DNA from: a virus
Length of the DNA: 28,736 nucleotides
IMG/VR virus record: IMGVR_UViG_3300033156_000601
Span: 1 to 28,736 of that record
Strand: one strand, 5' to 3'
This document shows, in pieces, positions 20,866 to 28,579 of this stretch; positions within the stretch are counted from its first letter, which is position 1, and each line of letters begins with the position of its first letter. Position numbers and translations under genes: made by a program. The notes under the pieces are model-generated. The model was given only the letters and a program-made list of their open reading frames with translations. It was not told where the DNA came from and ran no database searches.

Positions 20866-21801
20866 ATGAAAAAAACTATTCAGGAACTAGCAAACGAAAC
20901 CACAACTTCATCTACTGGTATCAGCGACGTCCAGGGAGAGGAATGGTTAAAAGAGATCTTAGCAACAGCTAAGCAAAAAATGTTCTTTGACCAGTTCGCT
21001 TTCCACGTCAATGTACCGAAAGGAGTTAAAGACATGCACGTGCCAATTTCAACTTCGCACTTGAGTTTCACGAGCGTTTCAACTGAAGCAAGTGCAAGAA
21101 CTTTAACAGAGGTTACTAACCTTACAGTTAAAACTTTCACGCCTGTGTCAGCTAAATACGGCGCTGCTATCGCTAAAGAAGTAATGGATACTTCACAGGT
21201 TGACGTTGTAAAATGGGCAAGGGAAGAAATGGCATACAATATGGCTCTTGACATGGACAAAGCTTTCGCAAGCGCGTTAGAGTCAGCAAGTTCTCCAGCT
21301 GCAACACTTTACGGTGGAGACGCTTCAGCAACAAACAACCTGGCAAGCGGCGACATTTTAACAACCGACTTGATCGCTAAAGCGCAGAGATACCTTAAAG
21401 CTAACGGTTGGTACCCGGAGAACAGCAGGCCATTTGTCTTGTTCATACCAGCAGTTGCAGAGGAATCTTTGCTCAAGGACAGTCAGTTCGTTAACGCTTC
21501 AGAGTACGGCAGTGACAGGGTAGTCGCTAACGGCGAGATTGGCGAATACTTGGGTATAAGAGTCATTGTGAGCGAACAATGTCCAAGTTACAGCAACTGG
21601 GGCAGCGGTTCATTAGCAGGCCACGTGTGCTTCTTGGTTAAAGCGCAGGTTGCTTACGGTATAGCCATCAGGGAAAAACCAACCCTCGATTGGGAATACA
21701 AGAAGGACGAAGCTGCGCACTACATTTACTTGGACACAGCTTTCAAGTGTGACACATTGCAAGAAAACGCAATCGTTGTCATAAACGTATCGGATGCTTA
21801 A
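20866..21801 (+). CDS. Major capsid protein (HK97 fold)
   Basis: A 311-residue protein preceded by AGGAGGT. The helical N-terminal arm (EEWLKEILATAKQKMFFDQF), the strand-rich centre with LTVKTFTPVSAKYGAAIAKEV, the long spine-like helix WAREEMAYNMALDMDKAFASAL and the C-terminal strands around YGIAIREKPTLDWEY fit the HK97 fold. Position after protease/scaffold and before decoration and connector genes agrees. The composition is less A/T-rich than the left half of the window, as expected for a highly expressed gene. A hairpin terminator encloses its stop codon. Confidence 0.88.
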   Translation: MKKTIQELANETTTSSTGISDVQGEEWLKEILATAKQKMFFDQFAFHVNVPKGVKDMHVPISTSHLSFTSVSTEASARTLTEVTNLTVKTFTPVSAKYGAAIAKEVMDTSQVDVVKWAREEMAYNMALDMDKAFASALESASSPAATLYGGDASATNNLASGDILTTDLIAKAQRYLKANGWYPENSRPFVLFIPAVAEESLLKDSQFVNASEYGSDRVVANGEIGEYLGIRVIVSEQCPSYSNWGSGSLAGHVCFLVKAQVAYGIAIREKPTLDWEYKKDEAAHYIYLDTAFKCDTLQENAIVVINVSDA

Positions 21802-21819
21802 TAGCATCCTAATTTTTTT
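21792..21819 (+). terminator. Hairpin terminator with the capsid stop codon in the loop
   Basis: GGATGCT and AGCATCC pair over seven bases with a TAAT loop that contains the capsid stop codon; a run of seven T follows. The last codons form the left arm. Confidence 0.7.
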
Positions 21820-21827
21820 ATTTATCT

Positions 21828-21881
21828 CTTAGTTGGGCTCATATGAGCAATTCCGGCTAATGGATGGTTAAACTAAGGAGG
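21828..21881 (+). promoter_or_regulatory. Folded leader before the decoration-like gene
   Basis: CTTAGTT (21828-21834) pairs with AACTAAG (21871-21877) and encloses the perfect palindrome GCTCATATGAGC (21837-21848). The right arm overlaps the ribosome-binding site AAGGAGG (21875-21881), so folding could reduce initiation. No clear TATA box is seen. Confidence 0.5.
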
Positions 21882-21889
21882 AAAACAAA

Positions 21890-22945
21890 ATGGGACAAAG
21901 ATTTGGATGGCATTCAGGCGTTGTACATGCTAAGGATGTCAAGGTTCAGGGAGATTTATATGTTCAAGACGACATAGTTTTTTCTGACGTTTCAGCTGGC
22001 GTTTTAGGTGTCACTGGCGGTATTGACATGAGTGGTACCACAAGTGCCATCGGCATAGACTTGAGCGGTGGTACGTTCAGCACTGGTGCTATCAGGCTTG
22101 GTGATGATGACAAGCTCATATTCGGTGCAGGTAACGACGCAAGCTTTGAATACGACGAAGATGGTACTGATAACCTGAGATATGATGGAGCAGATATGAT
22201 ATTCGACACTGCTACCAAGTTATTGTTCAGGGATAGTGCATTATACATAAACTCAGCTGATGATGGTCACTTGGACCTTACAGCCGATACAAGCATTGAC
22301 GCTAATGCAAAGATTTCTTTAGACGCTGCTGGTGGTAGCGCTTCAGCTAGTGGTTTGCTTATGGGTATAGGCACATCAGGCGACCCGGCTGCTTCATCTA
22401 CAGCAGATGATAAATTTATAGAACTAAGGTGCAAATCCACTGCGACAAGCGGTGATAACAGGTTACTTTACATGCGTTACGAGTTAGGTGGCGCTAGCGG
22501 CGGTGGAGAATGTTTAAGAGCTTTCTCTAAGATTACTGCTGCAAACGGCACTGCAAGGGGCGCACATATTAGCTTGGACGTTGACTCAGCAGGTAGTTGT
22601 TCAGGATTAGGTGCTGGTGTTGACGCACAGATCATGGCTCCTGACGCAGCATTATCAGGCGGAACATACGCTGCACAAAACATTGAATGGTACGCAGCAG
22701 GTTCAAGCACTGACGTGAGCGGTGTAACCGAATCAAGCTTCATAAGGTGTTCATTGGGCGGAGACTCAACCGGTGCTGCTAACATTGAAGATAACGCACA
22801 CTTGTTAGTCATAACAGGTGGTAGCAACGCTTCAGGTAACATAGTAGGCGCAGCCGGAGACGAACCAACCTGGACAAGTAAAACACACTTGATCAGGTGC
22901 AAGCTTAACGGAACAGTTGCATACTTAGTTGCAGTACAACTGTAA
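21890..22945 (+). CDS. Capsid decoration or fibre-like protein
   Basis: A 351-residue Gly/Ala/Ser/Asp-rich protein. The first 150 residues show repeated short strands (VQGDLYVQDDIVF, SGTTSAIGIDLSGGTFSTGAIRLGDDD, SADDGHLDLTADTSIDANAKISL), a pattern seen in trimeric beta-helical fibre and head-decoration proteins. The C-terminal part is a more compact beta domain ending in LNGTVAYLVAVQL. Placement right after the capsid gene, with its own leader and T-rich tract, suggests an abundant virion component. It has a strong AAGGAGG site. A tail-fibre role is less likely from position. Confidence 0.65.
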   Translation: MGQRFGWHSGVVHAKDVKVQGDLYVQDDIVFSDVSAGVLGVTGGIDMSGTTSAIGIDLSGGTFSTGAIRLGDDDKLIFGAGNDASFEYDEDGTDNLRYDGADMIFDTATKLLFRDSALYINSADDGHLDLTADTSIDANAKISLDAAGGSASASGLLMGIGTSGDPAASSTADDKFIELRCKSTATSGDNRLLYMRYELGGASGGGECLRAFSKITAANGTARGAHISLDVDSAGSCSGLGAGVDAQIMAPDAALSGGTYAAQNIEWYAAGSSTDVSGVTESSFIRCSLGGDSTGAANIEDNAHLLVITGGSNASGNIVGAAGDEPTWTSKTHLIRCKLNGTVAYLVAVQL

Positions 22946-22956
22946 ACATAACCTGA

Positions 22957-22984
22957 TTTTTTTATTTTTTTAATTTAATTTTTT
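22957..22984 (+). terminator. T-rich tract after the decoration-like gene
   Basis: Two seven-T runs separated by A, then TAATTTAATTTTTT, directly abut the ribosome-binding site of the next gene. It may only partly terminate, lowering expression downstream. Confidence 0.5.
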
Positions 22985-23000
22985 AGGAGGTTTGAACAGA

Positions 23001-23318
23001 ATGAGAAAAATAAGAATAGAAAACTGGAAATCATTAGTTGATGGAAAGGAAATAGAAGAAAATATTGTGGTAGTACTAAAAGTGCTAGTGTCATCACAAA
23101 AACCAGAAGACATGCCAAAAGGCCTTGAAGGCTTCAGGTTATTCAACAGGCTATCAAAAGCGTTCGATGACGCTGAAGATAACGAATATTTAATACTAGA
23201 AGAACGAGAGTATGAATACCTGAAAAAGCTTGTTGAATCATCAGTTCCACCGCAATGGGGCTTTAACAAGAACATAACTAATGCTATTGAATCTTTTTTA
23301 AACGCAAAGGAGGAATAA
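23001..23318 (+). CDS. Small hypothetical head-region protein, 105 residues
   Basis: I start at the ATG at 23001, ten bases after AGGAGG; an in-frame TTG at 22992 is too close to that site. The product has a beta-like start and then helices (EGFRLFNRLSKAFDDAEDNE, EREYEYLKKLVESS). Similar small proteins often lie between capsid and connector genes in tailed viruses, but I cannot assign a family. Confidence 0.7.
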   Translation: MRKIRIENWKSLVDGKEIEENIVVVLKVLVSSQKPEDMPKGLEGFRLFNRLSKAFDDAEDNEYLILEEREYEYLKKLVESSVPPQWGFNKNITNAIESFLNAKEE

Positions 23319-23319
23319 A

Positions 23320-23595
23320 ATGGTACACAGAATTAAGGTAGGTGGCAAGTTTAGCGTTAACAACCTTCCTAATGAAATAAAAGATAAACTAAGGGACAGG
23401 TTAATGGAAAAGTTAGGCATTGTTCCACTAAACGAACCAAAGAAAAAAAAGGAAAAAAAGGTTAACCTTGAAAAAATGTCAAAAGACGAGCTTGAAGATT
23501 TCGCAAAGAAAAAGTTCAAAGTAGATCTTGACAAAAGAAAAAGCAAACGCAAGCTTGTATCAGAAGTAAAGAAACTATTAGGGTTAGGTGAATAA
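23320..23595 (+). CDS. Small protein with C-terminal HeH/SAP-like helix pair
   Basis: A 91-residue protein with AGGAGG upstream. The C-terminal 45 residues read KMSKDELEDFAKKKFKVDLD then KRKSKRKLVSEVKKLL, the helix-extended-loop-helix pattern found in many phage head proteins and in SAP/LEM-type DNA-binding domains. The first 40 residues are beta-like. It is very basic. A role in contact with packaged DNA or in head completion is possible. Confidence 0.7.
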   Translation: MVHRIKVGGKFSVNNLPNEIKDKLRDRLMEKLGIVPLNEPKKKKEKKVNLEKMSKDELEDFAKKKFKVDLDKRKSKRKLVSEVKKLLGLGE

Positions 23596-23597
23596 TC

Positions 23598-24080
23598 ATG
23601 GCGGCAACGTTCGCATGGGTTGAGTACTTAGAAACATCAACAACCACGGCTACACCAACCAACCTTAACATGGGCAGCACGGTAGCAGCCAACCTTTCAC
23701 CTAGTACATACCCTATAACTGCTGGCAACTACAGTTACGAGAAATGGATCAAAGTAAACTTCAGTGGCAGTTTCACAAGGATAGAAAACATCAAGTTTTG
23801 GAAATCGGCAGGCGATTATATAACAGGCGAAGTGATAAACTTCACTGGCCAAGTAACTTCATACGCAACACCAACAGATTCAGCCAGTTCATATGCAACA
23901 TCAGCAGTACCCACATCAGAGCCAGGCTCAGCAAACGTAGGCATTGGCGGCAGTTTATCAGGTAGTTTAACCGCTGCAGGTTCGTCTGATTTCATAGTAT
24001 TACAAGCATCAATAAGCTCATCAGCAAGCTCAGGCGCGGTTAATACGAAGACTTTCACTTTATCATATGATGAAGTTTAA
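23598..24080 (+). CDS. Beta-rich Ser/Thr-rich structural protein
   Basis: A 160-residue protein rich in Ser, Thr, Gly and Ala with no charged clusters. It looks like one Ig-like or jelly-roll beta domain (YSYEKWIKVNFSG-type strands, then SSDFIVLQASISSSASSGA and a final KTFTLSYDEV strand). Its position among head-completion genes suggests a minor virion component. The next gene starts inside its 3' end. No family is recognised. Confidence 0.65.
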   Translation: MAATFAWVEYLETSTTTATPTNLNMGSTVAANLSPSTYPITAGNYSYEKWIKVNFSGSFTRIENIKFWKSAGDYITGEVINFTGQVTSYATPTDSASSYATSAVPTSEPGSANVGIGGSLSGSLTAAGSSDFIVLQASISSSASSGAVNTKTFTLSYDEV

Positions 24081-24435
24081 CTACGAACTTAAGCCTAAAT
24101 TCGAGGCAGAGTTAGCCGGTAACGTGTTAGTATGCGCTACAGATTTTGACACTGGCTGGGAAAGGCCTGGTAAAGTAAAAAGGTTCACGATAGTTTTAGG
24201 CGACTCAAAGTTTGTGGTTGACCTAACAAACGGCGACTTTATCATATCAGGTGAACGAATAAAAGGCATTGAAGGTTTGTTTGGAGATTACTCGTTAGTA
24301 TTCTTCAAACGAAATAAAGTTAACTTCAACCAATCAGGCGGAATTGAAGACAAGAACGTTTCGCTTTACTTTGGTTACAAAATTAAAGGAAAAGAACTGT
24401 TATTCAAAATTGATTTGGGGTTTGACAAAAGATGA
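24067..24435 (+). CDS. Beta-rich hypothetical protein, 122 residues
   Basis: It overlaps the preceding gene by 14 bases and the following one by an ATGA. The product alternates strands (FTIVLGDSKFVVDLTNGDFI, YSLVFFKRNKVNF, ELLFKIDLGFDK), giving a compact beta fold. Together with the flanking genes it forms a tightly coupled string. Function unknown, perhaps a minor virion protein. Confidence 0.65.
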   Translation: MMKFNYELKPKFEAELAGNVLVCATDFDTGWERPGKVKRFTIVLGDSKFVVDLTNGDFIISGERIKGIEGLFGDYSLVFFKRNKVNFNQSGGIEDKNVSLYFGYKIKGKELLFKIDLGFDKR

Positions 24436-24560
24436 CCGAGACAATAAACAGTGACGCTTACATAATAGTGGAAGATATAAAACCTGAAGTGATAGAAGTC
24501 AACTTTGAAAAACCTGAGATAATAATTTGTACAGTGAGCCCAACAAGGTACAGAAAATGA
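24432..24560 (+). CDS. Very small protein, 42 residues
   Basis: An ORF with ATGA overlaps at both ends, which supports it strongly despite its size. The acidic product (IIVEDIKPEVIEVNFEKPEI) has a repeating Pro/Glu/Val pattern that would form short strands. Function unknown. Confidence 0.6.
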   Translation: MTETINSDAYIIVEDIKPEVIEVNFEKPEIIICTVSPTRYRK

Positions 24561-24778
24561 ACAAACTAATCGAAGAGTTCAAGAAATCCAACGGCAATGT
24601 TACATTCACAAACAAAGAAATACTAATGTACATTGCAGGCAGGCTCGACAGGGTTGACAAAAAGATAGAATCATTATCGGGTTCAATAATATCAGTCAAA
24701 GCCAGGCTAAAATATTACTGGGCAGCTATTGGTGTAATATCATCAATTTTAGCGTTTATAATAAAAAAAGGTTTATAA
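24557..24778 (+). CDS. Coiled-coil plus one membrane helix, XhlA/holin-like
   Basis: I start at the ATG at 24557, overlapping the previous stop; the longer frame would run inside that gene. The 73-residue product has a helical segment (LDRVDKKIESLSGSIISVKA) followed by a hydrophobic helix (YYWAAIGVISSILAFIIKKGL) with a basic tail. This layout matches XhlA-type and similar small phage membrane proteins. A role in lysis or membrane contact is possible. Confidence 0.65.
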   Translation: MNKLIEEFKKSNGNVTFTNKEILMYIAGRLDRVDKKIESLSGSIISVKARLKYYWAAIGVISSILAFIIKKGL

Positions 24779-24779
24779 T

Positions 24780-25646
24780 ATGGGCGTTTTAATTAAATGG
24801 AAAAAACCATCATCGGAACTTTCATATAACTATGCTAGAGTGTACAGGTCAGACTCACAGTACGGCACTTACACGCTAATAAAATCACAAGACATAAGCG
24901 ACAACAGTTATTATGACCCTGATGGTACAGGCTCTGACTGGTACAAGATAACATTTTACGACTCAGTCAACGACAACGAAAGCAGTTACTCTGACCCAAT
25001 ACAGGGTTCCAGTCATATAGGCTATTGTTCAGTTGACGAAGTAAGGGCGATGACAAACGTAACAGAATCACAAGTAACCGACACACAGTTAGCGTTACTG
25101 ATAGAAATGGCCTCTGCCCAAGTTAACGCAGACATAAACGAACGTCACGAAGACGAAGAGGTCAAATACATTAACGAAGAAAAAAGCAACGAGATTGACG
25201 GTACCACTATTACGTTTTACACTCGAGGTTATCCAATAGGAGACAAAGAAAACTATTACAAGATAACAACCGACCAGGTCTACGCTTACACGATTGACTC
25301 TGACGGTTTAAGGCACGATATAAGCGTTTCATCCATTGACGCTGAAAAAGGCAAGGTAGTTCTTTCAAGAGCTATCAATACTAACGAAACATTATACTTC
25401 ACATACGATTCAACCCCTAAACTTATCGACCCTCCTCACAGATTAGTCAAGCTTGCAACCATTTGGCTCACTGCAGCGTTTGCTTACTCAAAGATAAACC
25501 TGGGCAAAGCGCCAAGGTTCAGGCAAGGTCCGCTCACGGTGTTCAGGGACACCACTGCTCACAAAGAATACATGGCAAGGTACCATAACGAGCTTGAGCG
25601 TATCACTAACCTTATACAATCAAGTGAGAGGGAAAACACGATATGA
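24780..25646 (+). CDS. Head-tail connector with N-terminal fibronectin III-like domain
   Basis: A 288-residue protein. Residues 1-78 look like a fibronectin type III fold (IKWKKPSSELSYNYARVYRS, then Y-D-x-D and WYKITFYDSVNDNESSYS). Residues 80-288 resemble a head-tail adaptor: the start CSVDEVRAMTNVTESQVTD with TQLALLIEMASAQVNADI is typical of gp6-type connectors, followed by an inserted strand region and a C-terminal helix. The connector sits under the portal. A fused Ig-like domain could decorate the neck. Confidence 0.75.
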   Translation: MGVLIKWKKPSSELSYNYARVYRSDSQYGTYTLIKSQDISDNSYYDPDGTGSDWYKITFYDSVNDNESSYSDPIQGSSHIGYCSVDEVRAMTNVTESQVTDTQLALLIEMASAQVNADINERHEDEEVKYINEEKSNEIDGTTITFYTRGYPIGDKENYYKITTDQVYAYTIDSDGLRHDISVSSIDAEKGKVVLSRAINTNETLYFTYDSTPKLIDPPHRLVKLATIWLTAAFAYSKINLGKAPRFRQGPLTVFRDTTAHKEYMARYHNELERITNLIQSSERENTI

Positions 25647-26140
25647 CTGGCAAAGTACAGTACATAGAATCAGGGGCATACATAACCGGCAAACAAACAA
25701 TCACCGGTTCAGCTTACATTGAATCGGATCATCATAGCATCAAGTCAGACGCAATAATAAAAAAACCCGAGACAACAATCCTGTGCGATGGAAGCATAGT
25801 CAACGAAATCATTGAAGAGTTCGGAACAACAGTAATCATCCGTAAGATGAACAGGAGTGTTTCAAGCTCTGACGATCCATATTATACAGGGGTAGTAGGT
25901 TACAGTGACTACAAACGCACAGTACTCATCCAACAATGGACAGCCAACGATTTCGAGGTAATCGAAGGCAACTACAAGGCAGGCGAAGTTACTTTCGTGT
26001 TCGAGGTAACTGATAAAGACCTGGCAGTGCCAGGCAACAAAGTGTTATACGCAGGCCAATGGTACGAAATATACAGAGTACTAAAACATCCAATGCGCGA
26101 CACTTTGTACATGATAGAAGTAAGAGTTAAACGTGTTTAA
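25643..26140 (+). CDS. Probable head-tail stopper (head closure) protein
   Basis: A 165-residue protein overlapping the connector gene by ATGA. The C-terminal 80 residues are beta-barrel-like (RTVLIQQWTANDFEVIEGNY, KVLYAGQWYEIYRVLKHPMRD) and match the usual layout of head-closure proteins. The N-terminal 60 residues contain repeated GxYIxG/S motifs (YIESGAYITGKQTITGSAYI) of unknown purpose. Position after the connector supports the call. Confidence 0.65.
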   Translation: MTGKVQYIESGAYITGKQTITGSAYIESDHHSIKSDAIIKKPETTILCDGSIVNEIIEEFGTTVIIRKMNRSVSSSDDPYYTGVVGYSDYKRTVLIQQWTANDFEVIEGNYKAGEVTFVFEVTDKDLAVPGNKVLYAGQWYEIYRVLKHPMRDTLYMIEVRVKRV

Positions 26141-26180
26141 CATTTTTAACCTGAACGCAATTTAAAAGGTCGGTGACCAA

Positions 26181-26657
26181 ATGGCAACGGAAACATTAAA
26201 CGGATATTCGTACATAATCAACGCTCAGAAAGACAGTATAGTCCCAGACGTGTTTGGTTTTTTCTTTAACCTTATAAGCAACGGTGTTACAGACCCAAAC
26301 TCAAGGACGAAATTTTGTTACCCTACCTGGCCAAATGTTGACATTGATAACTCAGATTCTTACCCTATAATAATCATAGAATCACCAGAATTCAGGTGGA
26401 AAAAGTTTACATTCACCAAGCGCGATTATATCATGACAATAAAAATCCACATATTTTCAACCACAATGAAACAGCTTGACTCATTAACTTCACAAGTAAT
26501 AAACACAATAAGAGACGCCGTTAAGTCTATCAGAGGCTTACGCATTGATAACATAATGTTAAACGGTGTAACAACCGATCATGTAAAACGTGACACGTTA
26601 ACTATTCACACTAAAGATATAGAGTTCATATTTAATATAGTATTTAACCATGGCTAA
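26181..26657 (+). CDS. Probable tail terminator/tail completion protein
   Basis: A 158-residue alpha/beta protein in the neck region. The pattern YPIIIIESPEF, then DYIMTIKIHIFSTTMKQLDS and a helix LTSQVINTIRDAVKSI, ending in IEFIFNIVFNHG, matches the gpU-like fold of tail-terminator proteins, which cap the tail tube at the head end. It overlaps the next gene by eight bases. The order (terminator before gp10-like) is the reverse of many siphoviruses, so the roles of the two could be swapped. Confidence 0.6.
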   Translation: MATETLNGYSYIINAQKDSIVPDVFGFFFNLISNGVTDPNSRTKFCYPTWPNVDIDNSDSYPIIIIESPEFRWKKFTFTKRDYIMTIKIHIFSTTMKQLDSLTSQVINTIRDAVKSIRGLRIDNIMLNGVTTDHVKRDTLTIHTKDIEFIFNIVFNHG

Positions 26658-27159
26658 AGTAGTCCTAGGAACAAACTTGCCAAAGAATTATGGCAGACGA
26701 TTGGCGATTAAAATAGACAAAGAGACAGCACCACTTTTAGCGCTAGAGCTAGCTAAATTTGCAAAAAAGTCAGCAAAACTAAGAGCGCCAAGGGACACAA
26801 CCTTTATGGCTGAGAGCATTGGATACGAAATGGTTAACGAGAAAGAGTACTTAATAGGCGTGTTCGGTGCAGCTGGAAGGTATGCAAAGTTCATTGAAGA
26901 AGGGTTCACTGGGCATTATATACCAGTACAATACATAGAGCTACACGAAATGAACCCTGGAACGATAGGTTCACGAGAACTAATGCGCGGTCTTGGATAC
27001 AAAGGATCACCAAGCGATACAGGAAAAATCCCAACTTTCGTTTACGTTTCAGGCGAAGCAAGACCGTTCCTTGCACCAGCAATAGATTCAGCGTTTAATA
27101 ACATTGAAGTACTAGGGATAAGAGCCGTGACAAGATCACTTGGAGGTGGTATAAGATGA
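26650..27159 (+). CDS. HK97 gp10-like neck protein
   Basis: A 169-residue protein with the gp10 pattern: a helix with AKKSAKLRAPRDTTFMAESI, then a strand pair with YLIGVFGAAGRYAKFIEEGF, and the final EARPFLAPAIDSAF helix. These features (APRDTG-like turn, Y-A-x-F/V-E-x-G, R-P-F-L-x-P-A) are the hallmarks of the family that joins head and tail. It overlaps both neighbours. Confidence 0.82.
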   Translation: MAKVVLGTNLPKNYGRRLAIKIDKETAPLLALELAKFAKKSAKLRAPRDTTFMAESIGYEMVNEKEYLIGVFGAAGRYAKFIEEGFTGHYIPVQYIELHEMNPGTIGSRELMRGLGYKGSPSDTGKIPTFVYVSGEARPFLAPAIDSAFNNIEVLGIRAVTRSLGGGIR

Positions 27160-27323
27160 AGATAAAAAATGTGTCAGGAGTTGTTAGAAGTTTCAGGCAC
27201 AAGAACGGTAAAATGTGCATAATAGGAAAAGGCGAAATTTTCGAATCAGAATCAATAGGCGATAACATCGGCTTTGAAGAGGTAAAAGAAAAGCAAAGAA
27301 AACCAAAGGAGGATAATGAATAA
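27156..27323 (+). CDS. Small tail-region protein, 55 residues
   Basis: Read between the gp10-like and tube genes, overlapping both (ATGA and TAATG). The product has short strands (VSGVVRSFRHKNGKMCIIGK) and a basic-acidic tail. Small beta proteins at this position are common in tailed viruses but their role is not established. Confidence 0.65.
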   Translation: MKIKNVSGVVRSFRHKNGKMCIIGKGEIFESESIGDNIGFEEVKEKQRKPKEDNE

Positions 27324-27970
27324 TGGCAGGCGAATATTCAGGTAAAGCTCCAGAAACATGGAGCGAGAAAGCTTTAGTAGCTGTAGACATAGAAGGCGGC
27401 AACACAATACTTTTTAACACAATAACAGAAAGCGTTGACTTAGACTTAGGCGAGAAAGGGTTTGACAGTATAGCAACCGTGGGCGGTGGCAGGCTTGTAA
27501 AGTTCAACCCTGAAGAAGACAGTTCATGCACACTAGAAATGTACCCGATTGCCGCAGGCAACCTGTGGAGCACTGACGGTTCAGAGGGCATAGGTTTTTA
27601 TGACTTGTTACAACCAAAAGACAGCACTTACGATGGTAGCACTACGGTCATACAAGAGATCACAAACAGTCTTACAAGAAACAGGTGCAGGCTTACTATT
27701 TTATGGACAAACGATACAAGCATTACAGACCCAACCTCAGCAATAAGTTCAGCTTACGCAGTGTTAAGGGTCAGCATGTGCGGTTACTTCACAAAAGTGA
27801 CTCCAAGTTTCACTGACAAGGTTTTAAAAGTAACAGCAAATTTTAAGGCACCAGCGTTCAAGAAAGACGGTTCATCCAACATACAAGTCATGTCCACAGA
27901 CGATGCCAGCGTGTCAAATATAACCCAGTTGGGAGCATTTACAAGCTCTGACAACTTCCCAACATCATAA
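27323..27970 (+). CDS. Major tail tube protein
   Basis: A 215-residue beta-rich protein in the normal place for the tube subunit: after the neck genes and before the chaperones. Visible strands include KALVAVDIEGGNTILFN, SCTLEMYPIAAG, RNRCRLTILWTND and VLKVTANFKAPAF. The moderate length and the neutral, Ser/Thr-rich composition fit. It has an AAAGGAGG site and is followed by a T-rich tract. No sheath gene precedes it, which favours a non-contractile tail. Confidence 0.72.
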   Translation: MAGEYSGKAPETWSEKALVAVDIEGGNTILFNTITESVDLDLGEKGFDSIATVGGGRLVKFNPEEDSSCTLEMYPIAAGNLWSTDGSEGIGFYDLLQPKDSTYDGSTTVIQEITNSLTRNRCRLTILWTNDTSITDPTSAISSAYAVLRVSMCGYFTKVTPSFTDKVLKVTANFKAPAFKKDGSSNIQVMSTDDASVSNITQLGAFTSSDNFPTS

Positions 27971-27971
27971 A

Positions 27972-27990
27972 TTTTTTTATTTTTTAATTT
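27972..27990 (+). terminator. T-rich tract after the tail tube gene
   Basis: Seven T, an A, six T, then AATTT, directly before AAAGGAGG of the next gene. The same text follows the decoration-like gene, so it is probably a partial terminator. Confidence 0.5.
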
Positions 27991-28007
27991 AAAGGAGGAA
28001 TAGAAAT

Positions 28008-28286
28008 ATGGGAAAAGAAGAACAAGAAAAGCTAGAAGAAATTAAAAAGAAAGTAATAAGAAAGTATACAAGCCTTGAGTTTCCAAACTTAAAAATATCA
28101 AGGGTACCAGAGAAACTAAAAAGTTATTTAATAGACTACGCAAACGAAAACTGTTGCGGTGACTACGGTTGGGCATTAAGCGTATTACTTGGCCCACAAA
28201 TTGAAAAAAACAACGTGTTATTGGAAAGACTCAAGAAGCTTGAAAACAGGCTAGAACAACTTGAAAAGGAGGTTAGAAAAGAATGA
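28008..28286 (+). CDS. Small coiled-coil protein, 92 residues
   Basis: An AAAGGAGG site precedes the ATG. The last 30 residues form a clear coiled coil (NVLLERLKKLENRLEQLEKE). The N-terminus is helical and basic, and the centre has CCGDYGW. It overlaps the chaperone gene by ATGA. It could help tail assembly, judged only from position. Confidence 0.65.
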   Translation: MGKEEQEKLEEIKKKVIRKYTSLEFPNLKISRVPEKLKSYLIDYANENCCGDYGWALSVLLGPQIEKNNVLLERLKKLENRLEQLEKEVRKE

Positions 28287-28579
28287 GCGAAATAGACAAA
28301 CTAATACCATCCGACGAGGAACGAGAAATAAACGGTATAAAGTTTAAAATACCAAAGCTCAGGGTAAAACACATGGGCATAATAAGCAAGTTAGAGTCGC
28401 CTCAAACAAGACCGGCTGCTTTAAGGGAGCTCATAAAATTAGTAATAAAAAAAACATTCCCTGACGCGAACGAGTCTCAGATAGACGACTTGGACTTTGA
28501 ACTAGTGACCAAGATAATGGAAGCACTAGCCGAAGTAAATGACCTCGGAACAGTCAAAACAACTAACAAGCTTGGTTAA
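28283..28579 (+). CDS. Tail assembly chaperone (gpG-like)
   Basis: A 98-residue protein. The pattern EREINGIKFKIPKLRVKHMG, then a helix with TRPAALRELIKLVIKK, then FPDANESQIDDLDFELVTKI is that of small tail-assembly chaperones that follow the tube gene in siphoviruses. These often make a longer form by ribosomal frameshifting. Here the +1 frame stays open through the end of this gene and beyond the window, consistent with a gpG/gpGT pair. Confidence 0.7.
   Translation: MSEIDKLIPSDEEREINGIKFKIPKLRVKHMGIISKLESPQTRPAALRELIKLVIKKTFPDANESQIDDLDFELVTKIMEALAEVNDLGTVKTTNKLG

Noticed and set aside
22477-22902. Minus-strand ORF of 141 residues
   Set aside because: Antisense to the decoration-like gene, low-complexity Ala/Pro/Ser composition and no initiation signal.
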